DNA from: Perkinsus marinus ATCC 50983
Taxonomy: Eukaryota > Perkinsozoa > Perkinsida > Perkinsidae
Direction of reading: 5' to 3'
Assembly (NCBI RefSeq): GCF_000006405.1
Contig: NW_003205746.1
Location: forward strand, 131,282 to 164,153
Length of the DNA stretch: 32,872 bases
A program made the position numbers and the translations under genes. Positions 21,201 through 29,478 of this stretch are shown here, piece after piece. How positions within the stretch are numbered: position 1 is the first letter of the stretch; every line of letters starts with the position of its first letter. Under the pieces are notes generated by a model. It had not been told where the DNA came from. It saw only the letters and a program-made list of their open reading frames with translations, and searched no databases.

Positions 21201-24200
21201 AACTAGTTAAAGAAAATATGAATAATTACGTATTTACAATGCGGTGTGGGAAAACAGACACATGGTGACATTTGTGGAAACTCTGGGGAGGAAATTTTCG
21301 TTGATTTTTATGAACTTGTACTCGAATTTGTTAGTTAACTTTGATAATTAGTGAGGAAACTTCAGCACTCAGTTGAGGAAAGCGAACTTTTATTCCAACA
21401 CTGGAGTTTCACCACCCTAGTGATATGAAAAACACTAATGAAAAATATTTTCCACGACTACTGCATACCGTGAATTTCGCGTTTTTCACCAAATTTTATA
21501 CCACTTCACGTAAAACGGGTAAAACTTCAATGTGTAATTGGGGTAGTTAGATAATCTCGCTACTCACGGGAAAGGCCCCTGACTGTCCCGAAGCAGTCTC
21601 GCATTGATTGAGCAACGATTTGCATTCCAACTTATGTGTTAGTGGACATGTAACGTGTGTGAATGAGATCGGTACTTGTTGAATTTCACTGTGTGGTTTG
21701 ATAGCAGCAACAGGTCCATCGCGGGTGTGTAGGTTCCTTATAAATCGGAAATGAATCTGTGAAAAATTTGTAATTAGAAGTATTTTGGCCTTGACATTTT
21801 TCATCGTTTTCGCTCATCCGAGTCGACTGAGACACTTGAAACGAATCTTGCTATCCTCAGAAAGTATCATGTGGATTTTAGATATAATTACAAGACTAGA
21901 AGCATTGCCCTGTGTACCCCCGGGAACGCCAACACGGAAAACATTCTTTCACATAACTTCTCGCAGTGGCCTTCTCGCAGGTGAATCTACTGCCCGGCTC
22001 ACACTCGAGCGTTATTGTTCATTATCGTTCAGGAGTTTTAAGTGCTTGAACATAAGCATAGAAACTCACATGGGAATTCGGATGAAAGTATACAGAAAAA
22101 TTTCCGAAAATTTTCTCAGAATTTTGATACTGTCATGACTACGTGCATATTTTCTCTCACGTTGGCAACAGCATTTATTGGACAACAAAACGTGATTTCT
22201 TCATTTTGAAGTTTCCGAGCTAACGCAGGTGGCCACAGGTACACGAACTGGTATAATATCACTACCGTGGAGATACGGTGGGTTGTCCCCACTACAGGAA
22301 GAGAGGCTCGGGTAAAGTCTTCGTGTCAGTGTTGGAATATATGCTCGCTTTCCTCGCCTGAGTTTAGGAGTTTTCTCAATTCGGGTAGAAGTGTACAGGA
22401 ACCGGAAAGAAATTCGCAAAATTTCCTCAGAATTTTCATATTGTCACCGACATATGTGAGTGACCATATGTATTTCTTAACATTGTTCGGAATGAAGAAT
22501 CAACGCCATTCATCGTGGAATAGATCAGAATATTAGTTGCTAATTAGTTTTTGACAATTCTGGAGTAGACTAGACAACTTGCTTGGGTGTACGTTGGAGT
22601 TTCACGACCCGTTTTACGTGAAGTGGCGTAGTAAAACTCGGTGAAAAACGCGATATTCGCGGTGATATGCAGTAGTCGTGAAATGTGTTTTTCACTAGTG
22701 TTCTTCATATCACTAGGGTGCATTACTTTACATCGCGGTTTTCTTTGCTCTATATGATCGCGACAGTAGTTCCATAGTGATACTCATTGACGAGAATGAT
22801 CCTGTTACGCCGGTGAAGTTGTCGCTCACAATTTTATCTGTCATTCTAGTCTCGAATTTGTGAGTGCGCCAAACAATGGAGTTTCACCCGTTTTACGTGG
22901 AGTGGCGTAAAACGCAATATCTGCGCCTTGCAATAGTCGTGAAATATGTTTCTCGTGTTTTTCATATCACTAGGGTGAAACTCTAATGTATCCGACTTGA
23001 CTTAATTTTTTCACTCGACAAGATACAAACCCCTCCTGCCAAGATCGCTCACAAGCGGTTTCTGTGTTGTCACCGATCGTCACCAAGAATCAACACCGAG
23101 ACGGGCCTCCATATCACTACTTAGGTTGGCTTTCCCTCATACGTAAGTGTAGTAGCTTCCGTTTTGTTCGTTACCCTTTTTTAAGGTGCGATGTGTCGGC
23201 GGTGAGCATCGGCGCTCAGCGAGGAGGGGAAGTGCCAGGGGAGTTCGCCGCGGCAGGGAATGGTCATTCATCACCGCATTTCTCGCAAAGCAGAAAGGTG
23301 ACGATGTGTTGTTGAGAAACTGTTTTAATAATTTTCCAGATTCGCTCTCAAACTGTCGCGGTGGCAGATTTGGATGTCACATTCCCTACTGAAAAAATAA
23401 TCACATCTGTGAAGGAAGAGCAAAACGAAGGCGATGAAGGTAAGCTCGTCGCGGTTGACTTGGTATTAGAACTCGAACGCTGAATTTGTATAGAGCAGTT
23501 TTGGAATATGTTTGTTTTCTCAGCGGAGCTCAGGAGTTTCCCAGGCTACATTATGAAAATTTACACAAAATTCGAGATGTGAGAAAATTTACAAAAATTT
23601 TCCCGTTGTATTCATGAACAGTTGAGCATGTTCGTTACTCTGTAGTTCGTCTCAGACCGATCGGAATCATTGACTACTGAGGCGGAAGGCGGCTCGAGTA
23701 TGATGAGGAAACACAGCTTATTCAGTTTGTAAGAGTCCCTACACGAGTGCAAGCCCATGGTGGACTCGTTTATAGATTCCACACCACTACTTTACGTATC
23801 GGTATCGTATTCTTGGGTCGTCAGTCACCTGGATGCCACAACATAGTTTGGGGGCTCAAGTCGTATGTGGATGCTCAGCCTGGAGGTCAACTCATTGGCA
23901 TCGCCCTAGGGGCTTTGGGATTCGTAATTGACCATCAACCTCATCTGATCAGGCCGATCTTCAGAATCACTGTTGTCAGGTGAAAGGGTATACTGTGAAT
24001 TTGGACTCGGATCAGTTGCTTTCGCTGTATCGTAACCAATCAGGACTAGACCTCCTGGGAAGAACTGATCTCACTTTAAGAACTACCGAAGATCTCATCG
24101 CGTGCGCACGTATGGTTTCATCATCATCATCGCCATGCATATCGTAGTTTTGTTTTTCTCGAGGTACTTGCCAGAAACTGTCTCTAGACGGTGTCGTGGT

Positions 24201-27200
24201 GGTTGGCGGTGTCGGCACTCATGCTGATTCTGCCCTACTCGCAGAGACGATGGCAAAAATGCAAGTCTCAACTAAAGTCATTGGAGTAAGTACGGTTCGG
24301 GAAAACGGCATTCAGATTTTCTTTCACCAGGTGCCAGCGTCTGTTGAAAATGACATACCTCTGGTAGAACAGACCCTGGGTTACGACACTGCATGTAAAG
24401 TGTTTTCTAATATCATTGGCAATATTGCAACGCTTGCAGCGAGCGGAACTCGCGAGTGGTAAGTATTGTCTTCAGAGAAAAGGGAGCTTTTGCTGGCTTT
24501 GTCTCAGGTACTTTATTCGTATATGTGGACGCTCAATGAGCCATATTGCCGCTGAATGCGCACTGCATGCTCATCCGAACTTGGTAAGGTGACGATCAAT
24601 GAAGATTGTAACCCTGAAATCGGTGAATTCAACTTTGACAGTGTTGCGACTGACTTGCAAAATGATCAGCATCATGACAATGGGATCGATAAGAATATGA
24701 CGATTCCTATGAACAGTTTGGTTTGCCCTGTTTTTGGGTAGCCGCGTACGCGAGGTCACCAATAATGACTGTCTAGCATACTATGAGTAGACCCAAAATG
24801 TGGGAATATGCACAAGATCGGCTACATGTGACAATACGAAAATTATGAGGGAATTTTGGCAAATTATTATCGGTAGACTTCTACCCCAAGTCGTATGTAA
24901 GCTTGTAAACTCGTATATTTCACCATGAAAGGCGCTCAAGCATGATGAACCAACAGAGAGATGCGTTTTTTCTATTTTAGTTTTTGATTTCTGAGGAAAT
25001 TCGAGCCCGGAATATGAGCTTGCGCGATCTGATCAACTTAGTATGTGATGTGATTTTGAAGAGATGTCAGCAAGGAATGGACTACGGTGTGGTAAGATTC
25101 CGCATGGTCCTTACCCTCCACGCTATCTGTCACATTGGAGGTTCTTATTCCAGAGTCAGTCACAGACGCTCTCGACGAGTTGAAAGAACTTGAAGAAGAG
25201 GTTGAGAATCGACCGGGTCTGCCGTCTTGAGAAGTCTACCGTAGATACGATCGATGCACGCACAAGAACATAGGTTGTTGATGAATGCCTCTACTGGTGT
25301 GAAGCCAAGTACCATGCTCCATCGAAGTTTGTTTGAGACGCTGAGTCCGAGCGCTAGAGCCATGTAGGCTTTCGGTCTCTGCAGCGATGATGTGCATTAG
25401 TTTACTGCATTCGAATCAGTGTGGTGAAGTTTGCACATGGTCAACCACATGTGTTGGTGATAGGATGAAAATTCTGAGAAAATTTTGGGAAAATTTTCCT
25501 GGTTTCTGTACACTTCTAATGGAGTTCGTATATAAACTCATATGATTAGTGAACTAAGCTGAGGGGAGCGAACTCATACTCCCATTCCAACACTGGATCG
25601 AATATCCACGAAAGTTATACCTGATCAGTTTGTGGTCACTAATACGTCTCATAGGAGTAATCTTTACACTTCTTTGACAAGAATTGTGGCACATTTCGAG
25701 ACTCTTACGTCGGCGGTCACTAAAATTTGAGAATATATGATTCTCTTTAGTCGCTCTGAGCTGATTCAAAATTCTCTGTCTGTGTGTTTTTACGATTACA
25801 TTGGTAGGACATTGAGATGAATTTCTGTCGTGAAGTTCTTTTACTTTTTTGTGAAGTGAGTCGTTGATGAATTGCCAGGTACGACTCTCTACCTGATAGA
25901 ATCCAATATGGTATATGGCAACAGTAAGTGAGCAACAGTTTCCTCGGTTGCTGAATGGCATCAGATACGTGGCAACGCCCCCTGGAAGCCAATACGAACT
26001 GCCCCATTTGGAATCTGAACTGTTACTCAAGTCGCTGGTGGCAATAGAGTTGCCCAGAAGACGGTGAGTTCGCGGATATCACAATCGCGAGGAAGAGAGT
26101 CGACTTTCAGACATCGGCTACTACAAGAGAATCCACTACTACCACGACTACTGGGAAACAGGACCATTGATCACTTCACAGATTGTTGCCATACTCACAG
26201 CTTGCATATCCAGGGTCGCAGCGCGATGCCTTCTAATTTTGACGCGGACCTGGGGTAACCGATGATTGTGATAGACCCGTGCGTAGGAGCTGCATTTGAC
26301 TTTTATGTACACTATGGGCTATGGTGCGGGTGTTCTCATACACGCTGAGAAGGGAGGTCTTCTGGTTAGTGTTGAAGGACTCGATAAAGATGTCGCTGAT
26401 TGGACAGTAGTTGGAGTAAGTCACGAATATTTCGCGGAAAATCGGAGTACGTTTTCTCCATGACAGATTCCTCTCGATTCGCTGGTTACGGTATCACTAG
26501 ATGAGGACAATTCTGAATGTCATGTGAGTTTAGGAAAGAGAAGTGTCTGTGTGTAAACTGAGAACAGGTTCACATAAAACAGGAAGCTCTGCATGTGTTC
26601 GCGGATGTGCGTACAAACCACATCCCGAGAGTCTTATGCGACTTACCTGAACCCAGTAAACGACGCTTTGTGAATATCGGACCGGTGAGCGAGAGGTTGC
26701 AATAGGGAATATATGGACATTGCCTCTTAGTTACAATACAACATTCCTGAGGTCTCTCGTCAGTGCGTGAGATCTTTAAAGTTGCGCAACCTAGGAGGGC
26801 CACCAAGTAGCATCTCGCACGAAAGGAAGGTAAACTTAAATTCACTATTCCTGTCAAATGTTGTCAGAGCCAGTGTTGGAGTATACGTCCGCTTTTTTCA
26901 GCTAGGTTCAGGAATTTTCCTTACTAGTAACAGGAGTTTACATACGAATTTGTGTAGACGTGTACAAATCCCCTGATTTTTCTCGGAATTCCATATTGTT
27001 AACAACACATGTAGTTGTCCATATACATATCTCGCCCACACTGGTCAGATCTTGGTGAAATGTACATATTCCGATTTATCATCTCTCAGGGGTCTTCGGG
27101 CTCATCGGAAGCTATTAAAGCGGTACGCAAGAGTGCGCATAGATCGCATTCCAGACGGAAACATATCGATACAGCTTCTGAACCGCGAAGAGAGGAGTCC

Positions 27201-27218
27201 AGGTATTCCGCTATCTAG
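15300..27218 (+). CDS. PFK: tandem (two-domain) phosphofructokinase-like protein, probably catalytically degenerate
   Basis: I assemble 42 exons with continuous phase, 1526 residues: 15300-15658, 15715-15988, 16058-16090, 16137-16233, 16278-16401, 16585-16690, 16734-16829, 17166-17219, 17268-17384, 17836-17979, 18034-18087, 18132-18205, 18401-18467, 18784-18865, 18917-18980, 19028-19106, 19498-19631, 19859-19951, 20128-20251, 20767-20819, 21014-21114, 21861-21980, 22212-22311, 23023-23142, 23186-23297, 23340-23439, 23656-23728, 23776-23923, 23980-24109, 24164-24285, 24331-24458, 24508-24583, 24981-25091, 25141-25216, 25267-25363, 25965-26063, 26111-26254, 26307-26415, 26467-26523, 26583-26684, 26731-26829, 27090-27218. 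Two halves resemble the long PPi-PFK clade: 1-222 is a disordered extension, the N half starts near ITIGVML (223), and the C half starts near SPLQEERL, with LRIGIVFLGRQSPGCHN at 991-1007. N-half motif positions read GAWGPASG, GGPAEISH (327-334), FQSPNCN and RCGSS. C-half positions read GGVGTHA (1092-1098), PASVENDI (1120-1127) and CGRS. Canonical GGDGS/GGDDS, TIDxD and MGR are thus lost or altered. Least certain: exons 3, 20-23 and 38, and the start (15300 or 15333). Confidence 0.88.
16449..16520 (-). tRNA. tRNA-Ala(UGC): tRNA-Ala (anticodon UGC)
   Basis: Complete 72-nt cloverleaf on the minus strand. The acceptor stem GGGCGTG pairs with CACGTCC and includes the G3:U70 wobble that identifies alanine tRNAs, with discriminator A73. 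The anticodon arm is TCTGC-TTTGCAT-GCAGA with anticodon TGC, and the T arm CCGGGTTCAAACCCCGG is perfect. It lies wholly inside the 183-nt intron 5 (16402-16584) of the phosphofructokinase gene, antisense to it. No intron in the tRNA. Confidence 0.96.
16959..17148 (+). repeat. family A MITE, copy 3
   Basis: In phosphofructokinase intron 7. Ends CAGTGTGCGAATATATG and ATATATATTCTAACACTA pair as terminal inverted repeats. It is preceded (about 16918-16952) by a short fragment of a further copy in reverse orientation. Confidence 0.85.
17534..17719 (-). repeat. family A MITE, copy 4
   Basis: Intron 9, reverse orientation. Ends CAGCGTGGGAAAATATG and CATATATACCAACACTG. The 8 bp outside each end are GTAATTAG and ATAATAAG (6 of 8 identical), consistent with an old target-site duplication. 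Confidence 0.85.
18245..18369 (+). repeat. family B MITE in intron 12
   Basis: 125 bp, ends GGAGTTCCACCCG and CGGGTAAAACTCC, flanked by ATT on both sides (possible 3-bp target duplication). It is the only large insert in this intron (18206-18400). Confidence 0.85.
18570..18740 (+). repeat. family A MITE, copy 5
   Basis: Intron 13. Left end ACGTGTTAAAATATATG; the interior GCTGAGCTCAGGAGG and TAGGGTAGAAGTGTACAGAA is typical. The right end is eroded, so the border is approximate. Confidence 0.75.
19326..19480 (+). repeat. family A MITE, copy 6
   Basis: Intron 16. Left end CAGTGGTGGAATATTCG, interior CCTCAGCTGAGCTCAGGAG and AACCAACAAGAATTTTCTC. The right end runs into the acceptor region of the intron and is not recognisable. 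Confidence 0.75.
19645..19786 (+). repeat. family A MITE, copy 7
   Basis: Intron 17, starting 13 nt after the donor. The left end CAGTTTGTTT is eroded; the right end GAATATTTTCCCACAGTG is clear. Confidence 0.75.
20307..20494 (+). repeat. family B MITE, long form, in intron 19
   Basis: 188 bp, ends GGAGTTTTACGTCC and CACGGGTGAAACTTC. The central block is shared in reverse orientation with the 8166-8350 copy. Confidence 0.7.
20500..20675 (+). repeat. family A MITE, copy 8
   Basis: Intron 19, immediately after the family B copy. Interior CCTCAGCTGAGCTCAGAAG, AAAATTTACACGCGTATTAG and CATATTGTCACCAACACG; both outer ends are diverged. Confidence 0.75.
20828..20989 (+). repeat. family A MITE, copy 9
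   Basis: Occupies almost all of intron 20. Left end CAGTGTTGGAGGAATATATG begins 8 nt inside the intron, so the donor sequence GTAAGTTG is exactly the 8-bp left flank. The right end (near ATCGTGTGG) is diverged and the right flank does not match. Confidence 0.8.
21242..21413 (-). repeat. family A MITE, copy 10
   Basis: Intron 21, reverse orientation. Ends CGGTGTGGGAAAAC and TTATTCCAACACTG. Its right end abuts a family B element. Confidence 0.8.
21413..21528 (+). repeat. family B MITE abutting family A copy 10
   Basis: 116 bp, ends GGAGTTTCACC and GGGTAAAACTTC. It starts at the last base of the family A element, so one inserted at the edge of the other. Confidence 0.75.
22005..22166 (+). repeat. 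family A MITE, copy 11
   Basis: Intron 22. Interior TTCAGGAGTTTT, GAATTCGGATGAAAGTATAC and TTCTCAGAATTTTG match; outer ends diverged, borders approximate. Confidence 0.65.
22327..22485 (+). repeat. family A MITE, copy 12
   Basis: Intron 23. Ends CAGTGTTGGAATATATG and CATATGTATTTCTTAACATTG; a shortened interior keeps TCGGGTAGAAGTGTACAGGA and CATATTGTCACCGACA. Confidence 0.85.
22596..22720 (-). repeat. family B MITE in intron 23, first copy
   Basis: Starts GGAGTTTCACGACCCGTTTT; reverse orientation (the CACGTAAAACGGG end comes first). The right end CACTAGGGTGCA is eroded. Confidence 0.75.
22878..22984 (-). repeat. family B MITE in intron 23, second copy
   Basis: 107 bp, ends GGAGTTTCACCCG and AGGGTGAAACTCT, flanked by AAT on both sides (possible 3-bp target duplication). 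Reverse orientation. Confidence 0.85.
23496..23642 (+). repeat. family A MITE, copy 13
   Basis: Intron 26. Left end CAGTTTTGGAATATG, then TTCTCAGCGGAGCTCAGGAG and AAAATTTACACAAAATTCG; right part eroded. Confidence 0.75.
24795..24940 (-). repeat. family A MITE, copy 14
   Basis: Intron 32, reverse orientation. GTGGGAATATGCACAAG at the left, then GTGACAATACGAAAATTATG and AGACTTCTACCCCAAGTCGT. The right end is degenerate. Confidence 0.7.
25417..25595 (-). repeat. family A MITE, copy 15
   Basis: Intron 35, reverse orientation. Ends CAGTGTGGTGAAG and CATTCCAACACTG. Flanking 8-mers ATTCGAAT and GATCGAAT match at 6 of 8 positions. Confidence 0.85.
26871..27043 (+). repeat. family A MITE, copy 16, with 8-bp target duplication
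   Basis: Intron 41. Ends CAGTGTTGGAGTATAC and CTCGCCCACACTG. Flanking 8-mers GTCAGAGC and GTCAGATC match at 7 of 8 positions, the clearest target-site duplication of the family. Confidence 0.9.
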
Positions 27219-28173
27219 ATACCCCATTATCGTGGTTGCTCAGGTCTGAGATCTACCGCCCCCCTGGGGCGCATTATCGAGTGGTGAAAGTAGATATCAG
27301 AGAAGTTACAGAAGCTGTGAAATCTGAGTAACCTTGTGATCATTTTTATATCGCAGAAAAGTATTTTCTTTTTGTCACTAGCGTTGAGTATATACCATAA
27401 TGTGAATACTTCTCGATTTTCAATTTAGCTCTTCATCCCGGTACTGAACACAGAACTAATGATCAACGTGGGGCAATCGATTAAGAACCACACATCGCAG
27501 CTATCATTACAAACACTGTAGCAGCTGACAGTAATTATAACTTTGCAAACGAAGTTGAATAATGCTCGTACGAGAAACACCCTCCGGTGGATTGGAAAGC
27601 TGAACTACTACAGCCATATCTTGTTTTCCTTGATAAGTATCTGTTTTAAACCTGCTTTCCGAACGGATCTTCCCCGAAAGACCAACTTCACTATTTCTCG
27701 CAGTTGAGAAAAGATGCTCGCGATGCGCATTCTTTCTTCTGTGTTTGCATCGATCGACAGTTCATGCCTGGCCAGGAGAGACTGTTACGATACATGCGAG
27801 AGATAACATTATATTTTAATCTGGGTGGGGAAGCAAATGATGTTGATCGGTGACCAGAGCCGAAACGCTTTCATCAGCCACGCACTCAACGGATCGCCGT
27901 CAAGATGATAACTCGACTAGTGGTTCATAGAAAATCACTCCTATCGAATGGAGAATGGAGAAAAAGATATGAAGAATGAAAATGATAACTCATTCCGAGC
28001 CCAGGGCCATCAATGTTGTACGTATATACACCGACTACAGTATAGACAGCGATAGACGAATGTAGGCCTGTATTATAGGTCCACAAGACACCAGTCAAGA
28101 CCGACCAATCACAGAAGGATCTGAAGACTGATAATTGTCTTGAAGTGCTTACGAACGCGGAGTCGCCATGAGG
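27219..28173. other. intergenic region between convergent genes
   Basis: 955 bp between the phosphofructokinase stop and the protease stop, so it should carry both 3' UTRs. The only item of note is a coding-like fragment at 27488-27853, listed separately. Confidence 0.5.
27488..27853 (+). other. broken coding-like fragment, origin unknown
   Basis: One plus-strand frame over 366 nt reads like protein but is broken and has no start codon. Recognisable stretches include HPPVDWKAELLQPYLVFLDK and QFMPGQERLLRYMREI. No family is recognised; it may be a host pseudogene or an old mobile or viral-like fossil. Confidence 0.35.
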
Positions 28174-29478
28174 TTATATAAACCTCCGAATGGCTTCCTG
28201 TACGGTGCGAAGAGGGTTTATGGCACCACCTCCGACTCGTAGAGTTTGAGATGTGTCACTCTTGACCGGTTCCACTCCCAACAGTATCAAACGCTTTACC
28301 ATGATCGGCTCCATGCTCATCGAAAGAAGGATAGCAGCGAGGCCAGCAACGAGCGGAGCTGCCACTGATGAGCCGCTGGATCTCTGCAGGGCACCATTTG
28401 CGTAACGACCGACGAGGGTTCTCGTCCCATAAGCAGCAACGTCAACCCTATCCCCCCAATTTGAATACTCGTGGAGAACATTCCGCTTCTTGTCATCATC
28501 CAGAAAGGCTACGCAGATACCGAATGGGCCACCGTACGAACAAGGAAAAATTTCACTGGCGTCGATACCAGCATTCCCAGCTGCAGATACGAATATTATA
28601 TCATTCTCTTCTAGAAAGTAGAGGGCGTTCATTAACAGATATCTTGATTCCTGAGTTAGGTCATCGAGAGAAAATCCGAACGACATGGACACGATGTCAA
28701 CCTCCAGATCGATTGCCATGTCTATAGCTTCCAGCACCCTAGAAAGGTCGAGCCTTCTCTTGATTGCTATTTGTAGTGGCACCAATGTTACATTAGGGGC
28801 GACCCCTGCCAAACCGACGGAATTGTTGCTCTTGGCGGCAAGGACTCTGCAGATGTGGGTCCCATGTTCAATAGGGTCCGTCAAAACAGACGAGTCAGTG
28901 ACGAAGTTCCATCCCCCGTCCACAACGCCGCCGCTCCTCTTCTTTAGAGTGGCCTTCAAGGGGGCGAAATCTGGATCGGTCCAGTCAATGCCAAAATCGA
29001 TAACGGCGACCTTGACAGCCCGTTGGACATGAGGGAGAAGGAGCTGCCATACTTCGCCCATTTTCATCCACTTCAGATGGCTTTGGAAGCGAGCATCGCG
29101 GTCGTTCACATGAAGGTCCTTGTCGTATTCGTCGCTGTCTGGTATACTGAAGATTTCGGCATATTGATCAATAGCGCATTCGGAACGCAGAGCTAGATTG
29201 CGGCTGGCTGAAGTCACGAAGCTGCAGAGAGCACCGCTATCGATGCTGGAAGCTGAAGTCTTGACCACTTGAGTATGGACGTACTCAAGACTGGTGATCT
29301 CAGTGGTATCCAGGAAAGTGACGATCTTTGGGTCGGGTGTGAGACCGGCATCCCTCAGCATTTCGGGCAGATGACGAACATCGACATAGTCAGCTCCGTG
29401 CTTGATGGAAATTAGAGTGGATCTCTCGGAATAGGCGAGAACGGCGAGCGACGCGAGATGAATGACATTGGGGAACAT
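28174..29478 (-). CDS. secreted subtilisin-like serine protease (peptidase S8)
   Basis: Single exon, 434 residues. A serine endopeptidase of the subtilase family; in Perkinsus such proteases are abundant secreted proteins thought to act on host tissue (family knowledge, not shown here). N-terminal hydrophobic stretch NVIHLASLAVLAYS (4-17) fits a signal peptide. A propeptide-like region (about 20-150) precedes the catalytic domain. The catalytic residues are all present: Asp161 in VAVIDFGID, His205 in EHGTHICRVLAA, oxyanion Asn302 in FVSAAGNAG and Ser371 in SGSSVAAPLVAG. The Asp motif reads D-F-G rather than the usual D-T/S-G. LAGVAPNVTLVPLQI and DIVSMSFGFS are further family signatures. No C-terminal extra domain or membrane anchor. 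It is convergent with the phosphofructokinase gene; the ATG at 29478 directly precedes the signal peptide. Confidence 0.93.
   Translation of the reverse strand: MFPNVIHLASLAVLAYSERSTLISIKHGADYVDVRHLPEMLRDAGLTPDPKIVTFLDTTEITSLEYVHTQVVKTSASSIDSGALCSFVTSASRNLALRSECAIDQYAEIFSIPDSDEYDKDLHVNDRDARFQSHLKWMKMGEVWQLLLPHVQRAVKVAVIDFGIDWTDPDFAPLKATLKKRSGGVVDGGWNFVTDSSVLTDPIEHGTHICRVLAAKSNNSVGLAGVAPNVTLVPLQIAIKRRLDLSRVLEAIDMAIDLEVDIVSMSFGFSLDDLTQESRYLLMNALYFLEENDIIFVSAAGNAGIDASEIFPCSYGGPFGICVAFLDDDKKRNVLHEYSNWGDRVDVAAYGTRTLVGRYANGALQRSSGSSVAAPLVAGLAAILLSMSMEPIMVKRLILLGVEPVKSDTSQTLRVGGGAINPLRTVQEAIRRFI

Noticed and set aside
21547-21804. 85-codon minus-strand frame inside phosphofructokinase intron 21
   Set aside because: Protein-like by eye but without domain, splice partners or promoter; more likely chance in a large intron.
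24584-24741. Acidic, protein-like stretch after exon 32 (around VTINEDCNPEIGEF)
   Set aside because: It is out of phase with exon 32, and the family sequence continues directly from HPNL to FLISEE in exon 33, so it is treated as intron; it could be a relic exon.
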